64,000 nucleotides of DNA, from assembly GCA_903813345.2 (NCBI GenBank), contig CAIIXF020000010.1, positions 18,551,181 through 18,615,180 on the forward strand. Direction: 5' to 3'. Of the stretch, positions 37,301 through 47,993 are shown one piece after another. Source of the DNA: Owenia fusiformis. Lineage: Eukaryota; Annelida; Polychaeta; Sabellida; Oweniidae. The translations under genes and the position numbers were made by a program. The notes beneath the pieces are model-generated. The model ran no database searches, had not been told where the DNA came from, and worked only from the letters and a program-made list of their open reading frames with translations. How positions within the stretch are numbered: the stretch's first letter is position 1; each line of letters opens with the position of its first letter.

Positions 37301-38824
37301 CCATTCCTGAACAACCTTGCCATCAATCTCGGGAAATCTGTAAATCAAGTGCGATTTTGCATTGTAAAGTAAATTCCAGATGGTTTACATAGCAGCTATT
37401 GGCTATTTTTGTGCATCTGCTTTTATGTGTATCTGGTTGACATTTCTATATGCATGTAACATCAAATTCTAAATACCATTGTAGAGAAAAAATGGATTCA
37501 TGGCATAATAATCATGGCATTCATGGCATCGATTACACGTTTAAATGTTGTTACTAAAATTGTTTAAAATCTCACTTCTTATAGTGTAAATGTTTGCAGT
37601 AGCCGCTTCTTGTTTGGCGATCTCTTTCATCTCCTCCTCGGAACGTGGTAGTTTCTTTGGGAACATGAACATTGGTACATTGGCAACGAACGCTATGACA
37701 GCCAACAACAGTGATCCTAACCACCAGGCCCCAAGCCAGCCAGGATCAACCGGGGTGAGATCGGTTGCTGAAATATGAAACATATCTGTAAAATTGACAT
37801 TATTCTGATGTTTTAGTTTACGAGTATAATCTTACCATTGTTTATGAAAACTAGTATATCATATCATATCATATGGTGTGTGTCTCGCAAAATGTCACCT
37901 GTCAAGTTAATGTCCATCGTCAGGAAGACTCCTGCTAGAAGAAACCCGATGACTGTTCCAAAATTTCCGATACTGTATGCAATGCCTGGAAATATAAAAA
38001 GGGGAATGATATGAGCGATGTGGATTCTAAAGTTGAAATCCATTCTACTCTTTAAATAAAATCACAAAAGCGTTCGGTATTATTTTATTCTTACCTACAT
38101 AAAATGCAGATGAGATGGGATCACAATTTTCATCTATATAAGCGATGCCAAGTGACAAATAAGGTGCCAGACTGACACCCAGTAGTAGCTCAGACGCTAG
38201 CAAAATACCATAGGCTGCGTTATTCTGTCCACCCATATCAGGGCCCTTATCAGCCTCAGCAATATTTGCACATGCCTCCAATCTCCATTCTGCACCATCT
38301 TCACAGAGACCTGAGTCAATGTTAGTGTTATTGGATTCTGCCATCTCTCCTAGAATATTTTCATCGCGCCCTGAGCCAAACAAGAAATGAGGCAATGCCC
38401 ACACAAAGGCAGAGACGGCCAGGATGACTCCACCCATGAAGAGCATTTTTGGCTTATGACTTGAACCCCCAAAGTAGCTGAACATGATCACAAGGAATAC
38501 ATGGCCCATTTCAAAACTACTAATGATGATTCCTGATTGAGTAGTCTTGAACCCAAAACGTTTTTCTAATGTTGTGAGATCAGCAAATCTGAACATAATC
38601 TCGACGCCAACAAGAACTGCCATAACATTAAAGAAAACAAGGTATAATTTTATATTAGCGAATCTCTGGAGTCCTTTTGGTTTTAAAGGTCCAAGCCCAC
38701 ATGTATAGTCGGCCCGATTAATACTAACATCGTCCTCATCGTCAAGCATAGGCTTGTTTTCTGTTGGTTCATATTTCCCACCTTCATAAAATTCGTCCTT
38801 GGCCTTTCCGTTCTTTTCAGGCAT
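34329..38824 (-). CDS. SLCO: Organic anion transporting polypeptide (SLCO family), 10 coding exons
   Basis: Plasma-membrane transporter for amphipathic organic anions, 12 membrane segments predicted. Coding exons (minus): 38095-38824 (in an exon reaching 38837), 37899-37985, 37576-37767, 37173-37337, 36737-36929, 36338-36485, 35747-35904, 35471-35535, 34866-34980 and 34329-34578. All phases agree, giving 700 residues, typical of the family. The OATP signature '[11 protein letters not shown]' is at 280-290. '[13 protein letters not shown]' follows in exon 4. The large extracellular Cys-rich Kazal-like loop (about 460-530) has '[16 protein letters not shown]' and '[14 protein letters not shown]'. 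The start is the ATG at 38824, after a 5' UTR acceptor at 38838-38839. The first (non-coding) exon and promoter are not located. Subfamily and substrate cannot be told from sequence. Confidence 0.93.
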
Positions 38825-38837
38825 GGTTGAATCTTGT

Positions 38838-41569
38838 CTGAAACAAAGACACACCAACCCATTCAGTGACGAGACTTGAATTAAATTAATTATTCTGGTG
38901 CTTCCGTTACAATGGGACTTACTTGGCCTATACAAGATTTAGTTTTGGAGCAGGAAAGAACTTTCCAATTCTAAAATAATCATAGTCCCAGTTTTTATTT
39001 GGACCCATTTCATTTGAAGACAACATAATACTATTATAAATAAAATAGAACAAGGACAATTGTTTTCAAGAACTGGTTAATAACCGTTGTTTGCCTTTTA
39101 AGATAAGGACGGTTTCAAATTATTTAAAAGTTAATCTTATACATGCACATTTACAAGTAACAATAGTTCAAACAATAATTGTCTTGTTCTTCCCACGAAA
39201 TATATATTCACTTATGGGTGGTGACCTTTACCTGCCGAACATGGCCATGTAGACATAAGGTGAAATCTCTTTCATTTGGATAGCATTAAATGAGATTCAA
39301 AACGACGTTTGAAATGTTTAACCACCGTTAACTAAATCAAATGTTTACTCCAAAACAGGTAACCCATTTTTCATATTACGATGGACAAAGGGGTCTTATC
39401 CCGCCTCCTCCCGCTTACACTGTTACAACAATCGTAAACCATTAAAGGAATGAATTGTACGATTGAAATGCTTTTCAATAAAAGATATATCAAAGTCGGA
39501 TCGATCATACTACCAAAGGGCCGCGCATTTTAGGATTTTCTGAGATATGGAAAGTTTATCAACTTTGTCACTGTTTTTAAGGTTTTCTTAATATTTGCAA
39601 GAATCAGTTTAAATTGTCTCCTCGCGTATGGTCCATCATATCTAGGAACGGCCCTCCCCTCCCCAAATCTACTTGGTTTTTAAACTTTAATGACCTTCAA
39701 TAGCAAGTCGCTAATACAGTCACAGATAGTGGCTAGCTTTTATGGCTCGGGGGTAGAGCGTCTGACTCGAGAGCGGAAGGTACTGCACGCTCTCCTTCGA
39801 GTCTAGTATCTGGCTCGGTACACTACAGCTCCTCGACGGACGTGCCCAAGGGCCGTTACAATACCAAAAAAGTATCCGATCTTTGGCTCGGGCTAGTCTA
39901 AAATAACAGGGGGTGAAATGAGCCCTATTGCCTGCTAAAGAGTTAATATGTTCATTTTTTGCATATAGTTTGACAGATGATAAGACTTTACAAAAGAACA
40001 ACCAACCTGCAAAGTACTTGTTCCATAACAACTATACAAGCAACTGTGTCATGTTTAAAACGCCAGCCTGATATATATGTTTCTTTACACAAATAAAAAT
40101 CAAATCAGGAAGAACGGAATTATGCACCATGCATATTTTAAGTAAATATTAATTACGATGAAATTACATATAATACGAAATATAAAAGAAGATATACATT
40201 ATGCGTACCTGTGTATGCAGCTAGTTGATCTGTTCCAATCAGCTCGTTACTAGTCAAGGCTGAACAGCGACTTTTTGAAAGCATTTGACATGTCTGATGG
40301 TGCTTGACATAAGTAACAGTCATTTGGTGCAAAGACTCTCATGCAAAATACCCCCATAATATCATCAATATCAGATTTCAAAGAATACTTCCTTTGCTAC
40401 CAAATTATATCTAAGATTTATTTTACTTCAGGTACACATCCGTTTAAACAGAACGTCACGTAATCTAAATTTGTAAACAACGGTTTTGTTTTTGCTTTAT
40501 CGAGAGGAAATTTTACAATGTATTCGATGATCGATGTTATCACTTGTTTTTTCAAGATGACACTCGTTAGCACGTGTAAGTTAAGATAACGTATCTTAAA
40601 TAGCGAACGTATATATGTCAACACTCATAGTATCTTTTCAAGAAATACAAATTCAGGGCAATCATTCAGCAATCATTCATATATTTTGATAATATGTTTA
40701 CTGTTCATATTTGACGTTTGCTGATTCAGTACTCATTAACATTATTTGAACAATATCATGACTTTATGACACGTGTCCTTAGATAATTAATGTAAATTGT
40801 TGTCAACGACTTCGATAAATATATACAAGTAAAGAAAATTCCTGTTTCATTTTTTATAAATTTAGTCATTGCTTTGAAAGCTACATGTATCTTAAATGAA
40901 TTCATACAGTTGTATTGTCTTGGTTTGTATATTTGCATATTGTAAACTATATAAATATAATATTTAGCATGGTATCATAGTCAAAAAATTCATTATATGA
41001 TATGACTTTCACGTATATACAAACTTGAGTTTCAAGAAGTAAAATAGTTTGATCTGTTTGAACATATGCGCTGGTCGGTGTCATGAGAATGAATGACAGT
41101 TCCAACTCTTTCAAAGTGTCGATTTCTATTTTTTTCATATAACTAGACCAGGTTGCCATGAAGATTCGGCTTTAAAATATATTTCGATCACACCAAACGT
41201 TCAATTGTGTTACAATTAACTATATCACGTGTGGACACCGCACCCTAAACATATATTGCACCTCTAAGGGTACGGTGGAGTGAATTCCTTTCTCCTAAGC
41301 GGCAGAGTATATCGTTTGATCGTTACGTTCACACATATTATATGAAGTATTTATCAGATTACAGTTTTAAAGTCAAGCAAGTGTGGCATGGACGTGAGAA
41401 AAGGCAAATGTCCATGACAAAGCTCAACTAGTTTAATTCAAAGAAAAATAAAATGTCGAAGTCGACGCTAATGTTCGTAATCAACCATTTTGATTCTGAA
41501 CAGTGACCTGCTGGTTAATCTCTTAGTGTGGATAAATTGTTTCACTAATGTCATTCATTTTTAAGGCAT
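38838..41569. other. OATP upstream region, no coding exon
   Basis: It should contain the OATP non-coding first exon and promoter. A SINE-like copy lies at 39725-39925. No other feature is supported, and a minus-strand frame at 40947-41159 shows no coding signs. Confidence 0.4.
39725..39925 (+). mobile_element. tRNA-derived SINE-like sequence
   Basis: 'tggctcgggggtagagcgtc' matches a tRNA A box with flanking D-arm bases. 'ccttcgagtctag', about 35 bases on, is B-box-like. A non-tRNA body with 'ggccgttacaatacc' follows. The cloverleaf cannot be completed, so it is a SINE head rather than a functional tRNA gene. Confidence 0.45.
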
Positions 41570-44500
41570 TCAGCAATTCTTCTTCAAACTCCTCCTACTG
41601 AATCTTTGCCAACTCTGTATGCTTGAATACAGGCATCTTCCTGGACATGTCGTGCAACCAGCATCTCGGTGACCAAAGAGTTCGTAAGTCGGACTTATGT
41701 AACCCTATAAAGGTAGAGGCTAAATGTTGTCGGCAACATTATCAGCAATCGAAACAAAACAAGTAAAAATTGATATTAGAAATACATAAAATATTCGGAA
41801 AGAATTTGTTATTGCCGTGTACTTTGCTTGCTCCCTCACCCACTAGTTATGGTATCAAAATCAAATGCTAAATATTTTTCATTGGATAGCTTGAAAAGTA
41901 TAGTGAACAGTGATTTCAATCAATTTTTCATTTGTTTCAATACTTAAACTTTCATCTCCATTCAAAACAAAATCTGTTTCCTTTGAATTGAATTAGGTTC
42001 GAACTCGCGCAACCAGTTCAAGACTGATAGTCCTGTAAGAAGAACTTTTTGTTCATTAAGTAGCCGTGGGCACTTGGTTAAAAATTGTTCTGCAGTTTGG
42101 AATTTGGACCCACATTGACATTTGGGATCTGTTACCGACACAAAATTATGAGTCTATTGAATTTGATTTTTATTTGCCTTGGTATACATCTAGTCATCTT
42201 CGTAGTTGAAACAGAGACGAGGCTCACTCACTGACCTTTGAAACCTTGAAATTGGTTGCCAAACTCTAGTTGAAGTTGGAAGTCTATTCTAAACATTCAT
42301 AGAATTAAAAAAGAATATATTAACCACTTGATGCACTCAGCTGGTTTGACATTATAATCAAGCTGAAGTCTCAGGCCTCTGGTATGAGTGATTTCATAAG
42401 AATGAACTAGATCACAAATAAAAGGTGAAAAACAGTTACCTCTTCTAGAAGTTTTTAAATTGATAGAGGCAAGTAGTGTACCTTGTCTGTACTGGATCCA
42501 TGAATAGCACCAGATACCAGGCATGCTCCTCTATAATGCAGTCTATCGAGAGCTTGTAATTTTGCTAAAGAGGCCTTATTATGAATTATGTCACAGTTGT
42601 CGAAGTGTGATAAAAAAATAGGCATTATAGATTTCTCGAGGTGCGTATCTGGTAATTTTCTACAAAGAGCTTTTAATGGTCTGATTAGGGTGGTCATTTT
42701 AACTATTAATGGATATATATGGGCATTGGAATTTAGTTTACAATTCAAAACTAGTTCAAGATGTTTATGAGTTGTGCAAATGGGTATTACTTCACACCCA
42801 AGGTTAGGGGAACTTCGCTGATATTCTGGATACGTTGCCCAGAGAAGGGTTTGCCAGCACTCTTTTGAGCTTTAAATTTCACTTTCAAGAATGATGCCAG
42901 GTAATGCAAAGTCTCACGGTCATCTTGCAATGCCTGATTAATGTATATGAACACTTCATTTTTATCATACGCGTCGTGCAGTGAAGTGTCGTCAGCAAAA
43001 AATATAAGTTTTTGAGTGAAGGTTGTCGGGTAAATCATCGATATAAATTAGAAATAATGGAGGTCCCAAAACAGACCCCTGAAGAACACTGGTATTTAGG
43101 GTCAAATTATGATTACCATTCGAGGTAGATTCAAATTCAGCATCTTTTGACCATTTGGATAAACTGTTGTGAACTCTTACTTGTATTGTCCTGCTTGAAA
43201 AATAAGATGTCACTAAGGAGATAAAATTATTATTACGATAGACTTTCAGTTTTTATGTGTAGGCTGTGTGGAACTAGGTCGAAAGCCGAAGTGAGATCGA
43301 GAAATATGGAACCCACATTCTTCCCATTGTCGATGTTGATATGAAGGTCATGAACAATGTGTATGTGAAAAATATTGTGTGATCGAAATAAGAAGTCAGA
43401 AGTTGATGTTTTAAACCTAGCCTAAGTTATTGTGTGTAATTCATGAGCGTTCACTTACTCTGGAGATTCCACATGCAATGACGTCCTTTGCAGCTCTATC
43501 GGCAACGGCGTTGGGGCACCTATTTTCGAAGTTGCCTATGAATGAGATCGCGATGGCTTGTGAGTTATAGCCTCTTGTGTGTGCACCTTGGGTGCTGAAC
43601 CCACGACCTTCGTATGCATTACCATCCTCACCAACCAGGAAGCTGTAGCCAATATCAGACCATCCTAAGAATAAAATCGGTCTTCACAGATCTTGTTATA
43701 TTCATACAGCCAATCAGAGTGGTTTTACCATAATATTATTTTAGTATGATTCTAATACTCAATGTCCCGTTTATAAAACGATTGCAATGTCGTTTGTTCG
43801 CATTAAACGGTTTTAGAACTAAATTTGCACCAATTCTCGTATTCATTTTGACATTAATCTATCAAAAGTAGCCTACCTCTACTGTTCATGTGAAAAATCT
43901 GAATCCCCTTCGCCTGACTTATACAACTATCCCTCGTGTTACAGAATGTTCCCGCTGTGTGATGGATGAATACCATTTTGACTGGAGTTCGCATAACTGA
44001 TCTGGCTCTCGCTGCCCGTGCTCCCCAACCTGCTCTTGAAACAATCGCAGCGCATCCTCGCCCGCCACCACCGACGCTTCCACCTCCACCTGAAGTATAA
44101 AAAACATCCAGTAAGACAATCGCTTTCATGAATCAGTGATGCAGGTTTATACTAATGTATAGTCGGGTTGATCACGTTATTTCACATTATACGTCCGATG
44201 ACTACACTTAAAATAGGAACTGCCCATAAAAGAATGATAAATCGGTTTATTATGATATTTCCAGTGCAACTTTGTTTCTCACAGAATGGAGATCTTTTAA
44301 GAATAATTCGGACGTATTTCGAAAATTTTGATGGTGCCATTTTGTCTGTCGATTTTGACCAATCAGAGACGTGTGTCATCTCAATACAGGTTTACATTAA
44401 TGGGAAGTCCACATATAGAACAGACAATGTTAATCCAATGGCCCATCGTACGAATTTGACTTATATAATATATATTTCTCAATCCAATATTTCAGAAGAT

Positions 44501-44954
44501 CAACCACGTATACCATGTTCAAGATCAATTCTGACCTGCTGTTCACGCCATCTATTCAAATTTCTTAGAAATTGGCGCCTGAATCTGGTCAACCAGTACA
44601 TGTCACAATGTTCCATTATTAGTAAAACATGTTCATTTTAATGCTGCAGAGTATTTTCAGGAACTATATTCCATTACCTTATAATTGTAGGTCATCTTTG
44701 AAATCTGGGGTTAATCCCCCGTCTGCGTTATGCTATAAGTGAGTTGCGAAAATATCTCTAATGTATATGTCGTATATATGTCTACGTCTTATGTATTTAC
44801 ATTTAATCAACTCTCTACCAAAAAAAATGAATTTACCTTTTGATCCACCTGATCCGCTTGATCCTCCACCGAAGCAGGCATCCACTTGTATGTAATACAT
44901 GGATAATATGAAACACAAGGCTACTAAGGCACAGTCTTCCTTCATCACGTTCAT
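41570..44954 (-). CDS. PGRP-S: Short secreted peptidoglycan recognition protein (amidase type), PGRP gene 1
   Basis: Exons (minus): 44837-44954, 43877-44089, 43459-43664 and 41570-41704. Phases 1, 1, 0 agree, giving 223 residues. The signal peptide is residues 1 to about 26 (hydrophobic 'ALVALCFILSMYYIQVDA'), followed by a Gly/Ser-rich linker (28-49, 'GGGSVGGGG') and one PGRP/amidase_2 domain (about 52-215). Expected zinc ligands are present: H82 (HHTAG), H191 (GHRD) and C199 (CPG), plus Y117 (DIGYSF) and T197. So it should cleave the MurNAc-L-Ala bond of peptidoglycan. Extra Cys pairs are typical of short PGRPs. The 3' three exons have the same lengths as in PGRP gene 2. Intron 3 is enlarged by a LINE insertion. 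A second in-frame ATG lies three codons downstream of the chosen start. Confidence 0.92.
42297..43360 (-). mobile_element. LINE reverse-transcriptase remnant in PGRP1 intron 3
   Basis: Successive minus-strand frames cover RT blocks in order: 'FLDLTSAFDLVPHSLH' (about 43240-43310), 'LQGSVLGPPLFLIYIDD' (about 43025-43090), the catalytic 'FFADDTSLHDAYD' (about 42960-43005), then a C-terminal 'ALDRLHYRGACLVSGA'. Frameshifts and stops break it. It has the same orientation as the host gene. The corresponding intron in PGRP gene 2 is only 310 bp. Confidence 0.85.
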
Positions 44955-45093
44955 GGGGAAACAATGCGTACGATCTCTTGGTACCTAATATTTGAATTAT
45001 TTCGAATAAGAGTATTATTCAAGCGTGCTAGAATTAGATGCCCGTTGTTTAGTATAAAATATGACGTGATCACGTTTTTCGAAAGAGGCATTT

Positions 45094-45135
45094 CCATATT
45101 TGGAAAACACCCCTGGATGCTATTTCCTTATTTGG
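45094..45135. promoter_or_regulatory. Two CArG-type boxes upstream of PGRP gene 1
   Basis: CCATATTTGG (45094-45103) and CCTTATTTGG (45126-45135) both fit the SRF consensus CC(A/T)6GG. They lie in two copies of a 32-bp direct repeat ('tttggaaaacacccctggat'), about 140-180 bases upstream of the PGRP1 ATG. Function is inferred from position only. Confidence 0.4.
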
Positions 45136-45369
45136 AAAACACCCCTGGATGCTATAGTGTTGGGCAGTTTATATGTAGCAATTGCCAATTGGTTAACTAG
45201 ATGACCTTCACCTCAAAACGGATGACAATTTCTGGAAAAAGTCATTAATTTACATATCAAAGAGTGGTTCTCAAAATCAAAATAGCTTTCTTAAAATTCT
45301 TATTATAGATGAATACCGCATCCTTCATGTCCTTAGGCTTAGTTTTGAATTTACTTGGAACAGTTACGA

Positions 45370-46000
45370 GTGTTACGCGGAATATGAAATACATTTAAAG
45401 TTGCGCGGTATTTGTGATACGGGTGAATATGCCATACTCACCTGCAGTATATGGCATATTCCGCAGGTGAGTATGCGATATTCAGCAGTGAATATGCAAT
45501 ACATTTATTTCAGTGAATACCTGATACTCACCTGCAGAATATGTCATACTCACTTGCGGAATATGCCATATACAGCAGGTGAATATGACATTTTCCGCAG
45601 GTGAAAACGTGATACAGAAAGACTTGGTTTGATTGGTTGCGAGAATCGACTCTAAATGTAAAACTACGCTGGATTACCAATATTGTTAGTGCGTCGAGTA
45701 CTAATATATGAATCCTGAATTGATTGGGTAAGTTTATTACGTGAGATTGGTGAGTGATACTTCTGCATACGTTGATATATTCGATAAACTGTACTGTTGA
45801 TTCAGTAATCATTATAATAGTTTATAAAGTTTTACTTGTTCATTCAATCAATGCAATTGACAATTGCGTACTTCCGTATCACGTTCTCATTGGTTAACGG
45901 TATGCCATATACCGCAGGAGAATCTGTCATACACCACAAGTGAATATGCCATATTCGTTGCGGAATATGGCATATTTTTGTATCGTGTTTACCGCGTAAC
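45370..46000. repeat. Palindromic repeat cluster of 'gcggaatatggcatattc' words
   Basis: Words like 'gaatatgccatactcacctg' and 'tatggcatattccgcaggtg' recur in both orientations at 45370-45610 and 45895-45985, with a unique stretch between. The outer words 'gttacgcgg' (45373) and 'ccgcgtaac' (45990) are inverted, suggesting one element with repeat-rich arms. Confidence 0.55.
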
Positions 46001-46829
46001 AACGAGTACGTTGAAGCAATTGTTTCTATCCTTCAGGATAAAACGTAAAACCTTTGTATATAATCATAAGAGATTGAATGATTTATGTTGTAGTGAGGTG
46101 AGATCAAATAGAAACTCCACCAACTACATAGAATAACATCAAAAACATAATCAAATGTGAATCTGTTTTAGCCATTAATGATTTTCTTTGAATACTGCTA
46201 AGCTGAATAAGCAAGTTACTTTGACTTTTAATTGAGATCGTGATGTTTTCGCTACAACATAGTAAAAGTACTATACGAAATAATTTATGTCGTGTTTACC
46301 TGCAGCAAAATATTTACATCTTCCTCTTTATTTATTTGCCATGAACTTCAATCCAGCTGGGTTCTTAACACTTATATATTAGGGTTTACAGGGTCTTGTG
46401 TATGGTAATATCATCAGGGACAATTATGACCAAGAACAATAATTTATTCAAGGTGTAATATTCAATATCAAACATTGTCTGAAAAGCAGATTTATCAGTC
46501 TGTAATTCTACGTTTAACATGGTAAACTTGACCAAATATTGACATTTGGGCGATAATTGGTGATTCTGTAGTGAAAATTTGTCCCTTTTCGTAGTTTCTC
46601 TTTGATAACGCCAAGTAAAAAATCCAGTGGTAAACCTTGCCTCGCTCATTTTGACATTTTTAATTTGTTGTTCTAGTTGATATCAAAGTTTAAGAGAATG
46701 TGCATGTCTAGACATATTTGTCATTATGGTTAGTCTAGGTGTTTTTTGCTCTCATTTATACTCAAATTTTTACGGTTGCCATGGTAACTATAGGGCTTTG
46801 GTAACCATGACAATTTTGAAGAATATCCA
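46001..46829. other. Intergenic, no feature seen
   Basis: AT-rich sequence between the two PGRP genes. No exon, RNA gene or repeat structure stood out. Confidence 0.4.
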
Positions 46830-46839
46830 CCTAGTTGTA

Positions 46840-47560
46840 CTCAGAGCAAATGATGGGTATCGATATGGAGAACTTTTTGAACACAAAAAAATCTAAAAAT
46901 TTAACACATAGTCAATTTTAATGGTCATCTTTTGAATGGTAACAATATTATTTGAACAAAAATATACTTTCATCTATAGTGTTTTTAGAAAACACATCAA
47001 ACACTTGTTTTGTTCTTGGTATCATGTTTCCAGAGTGAAATGAAACATCTTTCCGAACCTCATTGACACAAACGTACGACATACACACAACATGTTTAGG
47101 TCTCTCAATAGTGTAATTGTACAAAATAAATTTTGGTTGATTTTAAAAAAGTATCTTGTTAATAAAATAAAAGGTTCATCTTGATTTTTATCTATTTTGG
47201 GGGATTTTGTTTTAATTTTTTGAATACTTTTTTAAAATCAACCAAACATTCCTTTGTATAACTATAATATTGAGAGGTCTAAAAACATGTTGTATATGCT
47301 ATTTTGTTCCAACAAGGTTCGGAAAGACATTTTATTTCATTCTAAAGAATTGGTAGAAAGGAGCAAAAACAATTGCACTAAAAAATCAAAAATTTTTAAC
47401 AATAACAGTTATATGAAATATTTCAAAATAATTTTCGCATTGAATTGTTGTCAATCAGTCAACATTACATAAAATATCGTGTTTTTTACAGAATGTTTTC
47501 AATGATCGGTTTAAGAGAAAAACATTGTTTAAATCAGTTCGCCATATCGATACCACTCCT
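46840..47560. mobile_element. Foldback element with arms of more than 300 bp
   Basis: The 46857 side ('tatcgatatggagaac') pairs with the 47550 side ('gccatatcgata'), and the inner arms pair too ('gattttaaaaaagtat' with 'atacttttttaaaatc', 'gaacctcattgac' region with 'aacaaggttcgg'). The loop is only about 60 bp. No coding content. Confidence 0.65.
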
Positions 47561-47993
47561 TTGATGGAAAACTATCCTGGGTTGATATGATAACAGTGAG
47601 GTTGATTGCGGCAGGTAATGAATCGCGATAGGATAAACAATAGACGTGGAGTCAAACCAAATTTATTGTGTACGGTCAAGAGCAAAACCTCCCCAGCCCA
47701 GATATCATATATGCATCTTATGTCTTGTAACCAATACCAAATATTTTCATAAAAAATATAAAAATTATTTTCTCCGGCCCAATAAAGTTTTTATTTTGAA
47801 TGCAATATGAGTATGACTCATCGGCCTGGAGAAATATCTGAACGATTTATCATTAGTCTTCTTTCGGTTTGAACTCAGTATCTATGGAAATGTGATGCTC
47901 AATAGACTGTCGAAATTTTAATATGTCGGTTAGCACGAGTGAAAAGGAGTGTGTTTTATTCTCCTAATATTAAATCATTTATATAATAATTAT

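Noticed and set aside
39740-39815. Functional tRNA gene
   Set aside because: A box is good but acceptor and anticodon stems cannot be paired; better explained as a SINE head.
44168-44641. Plus-strand 157-codon open frame in intron 1 of PGRP gene 1
   Set aside because: No recognisable motif, opposite strand to the gene, no splice context; likely chance.
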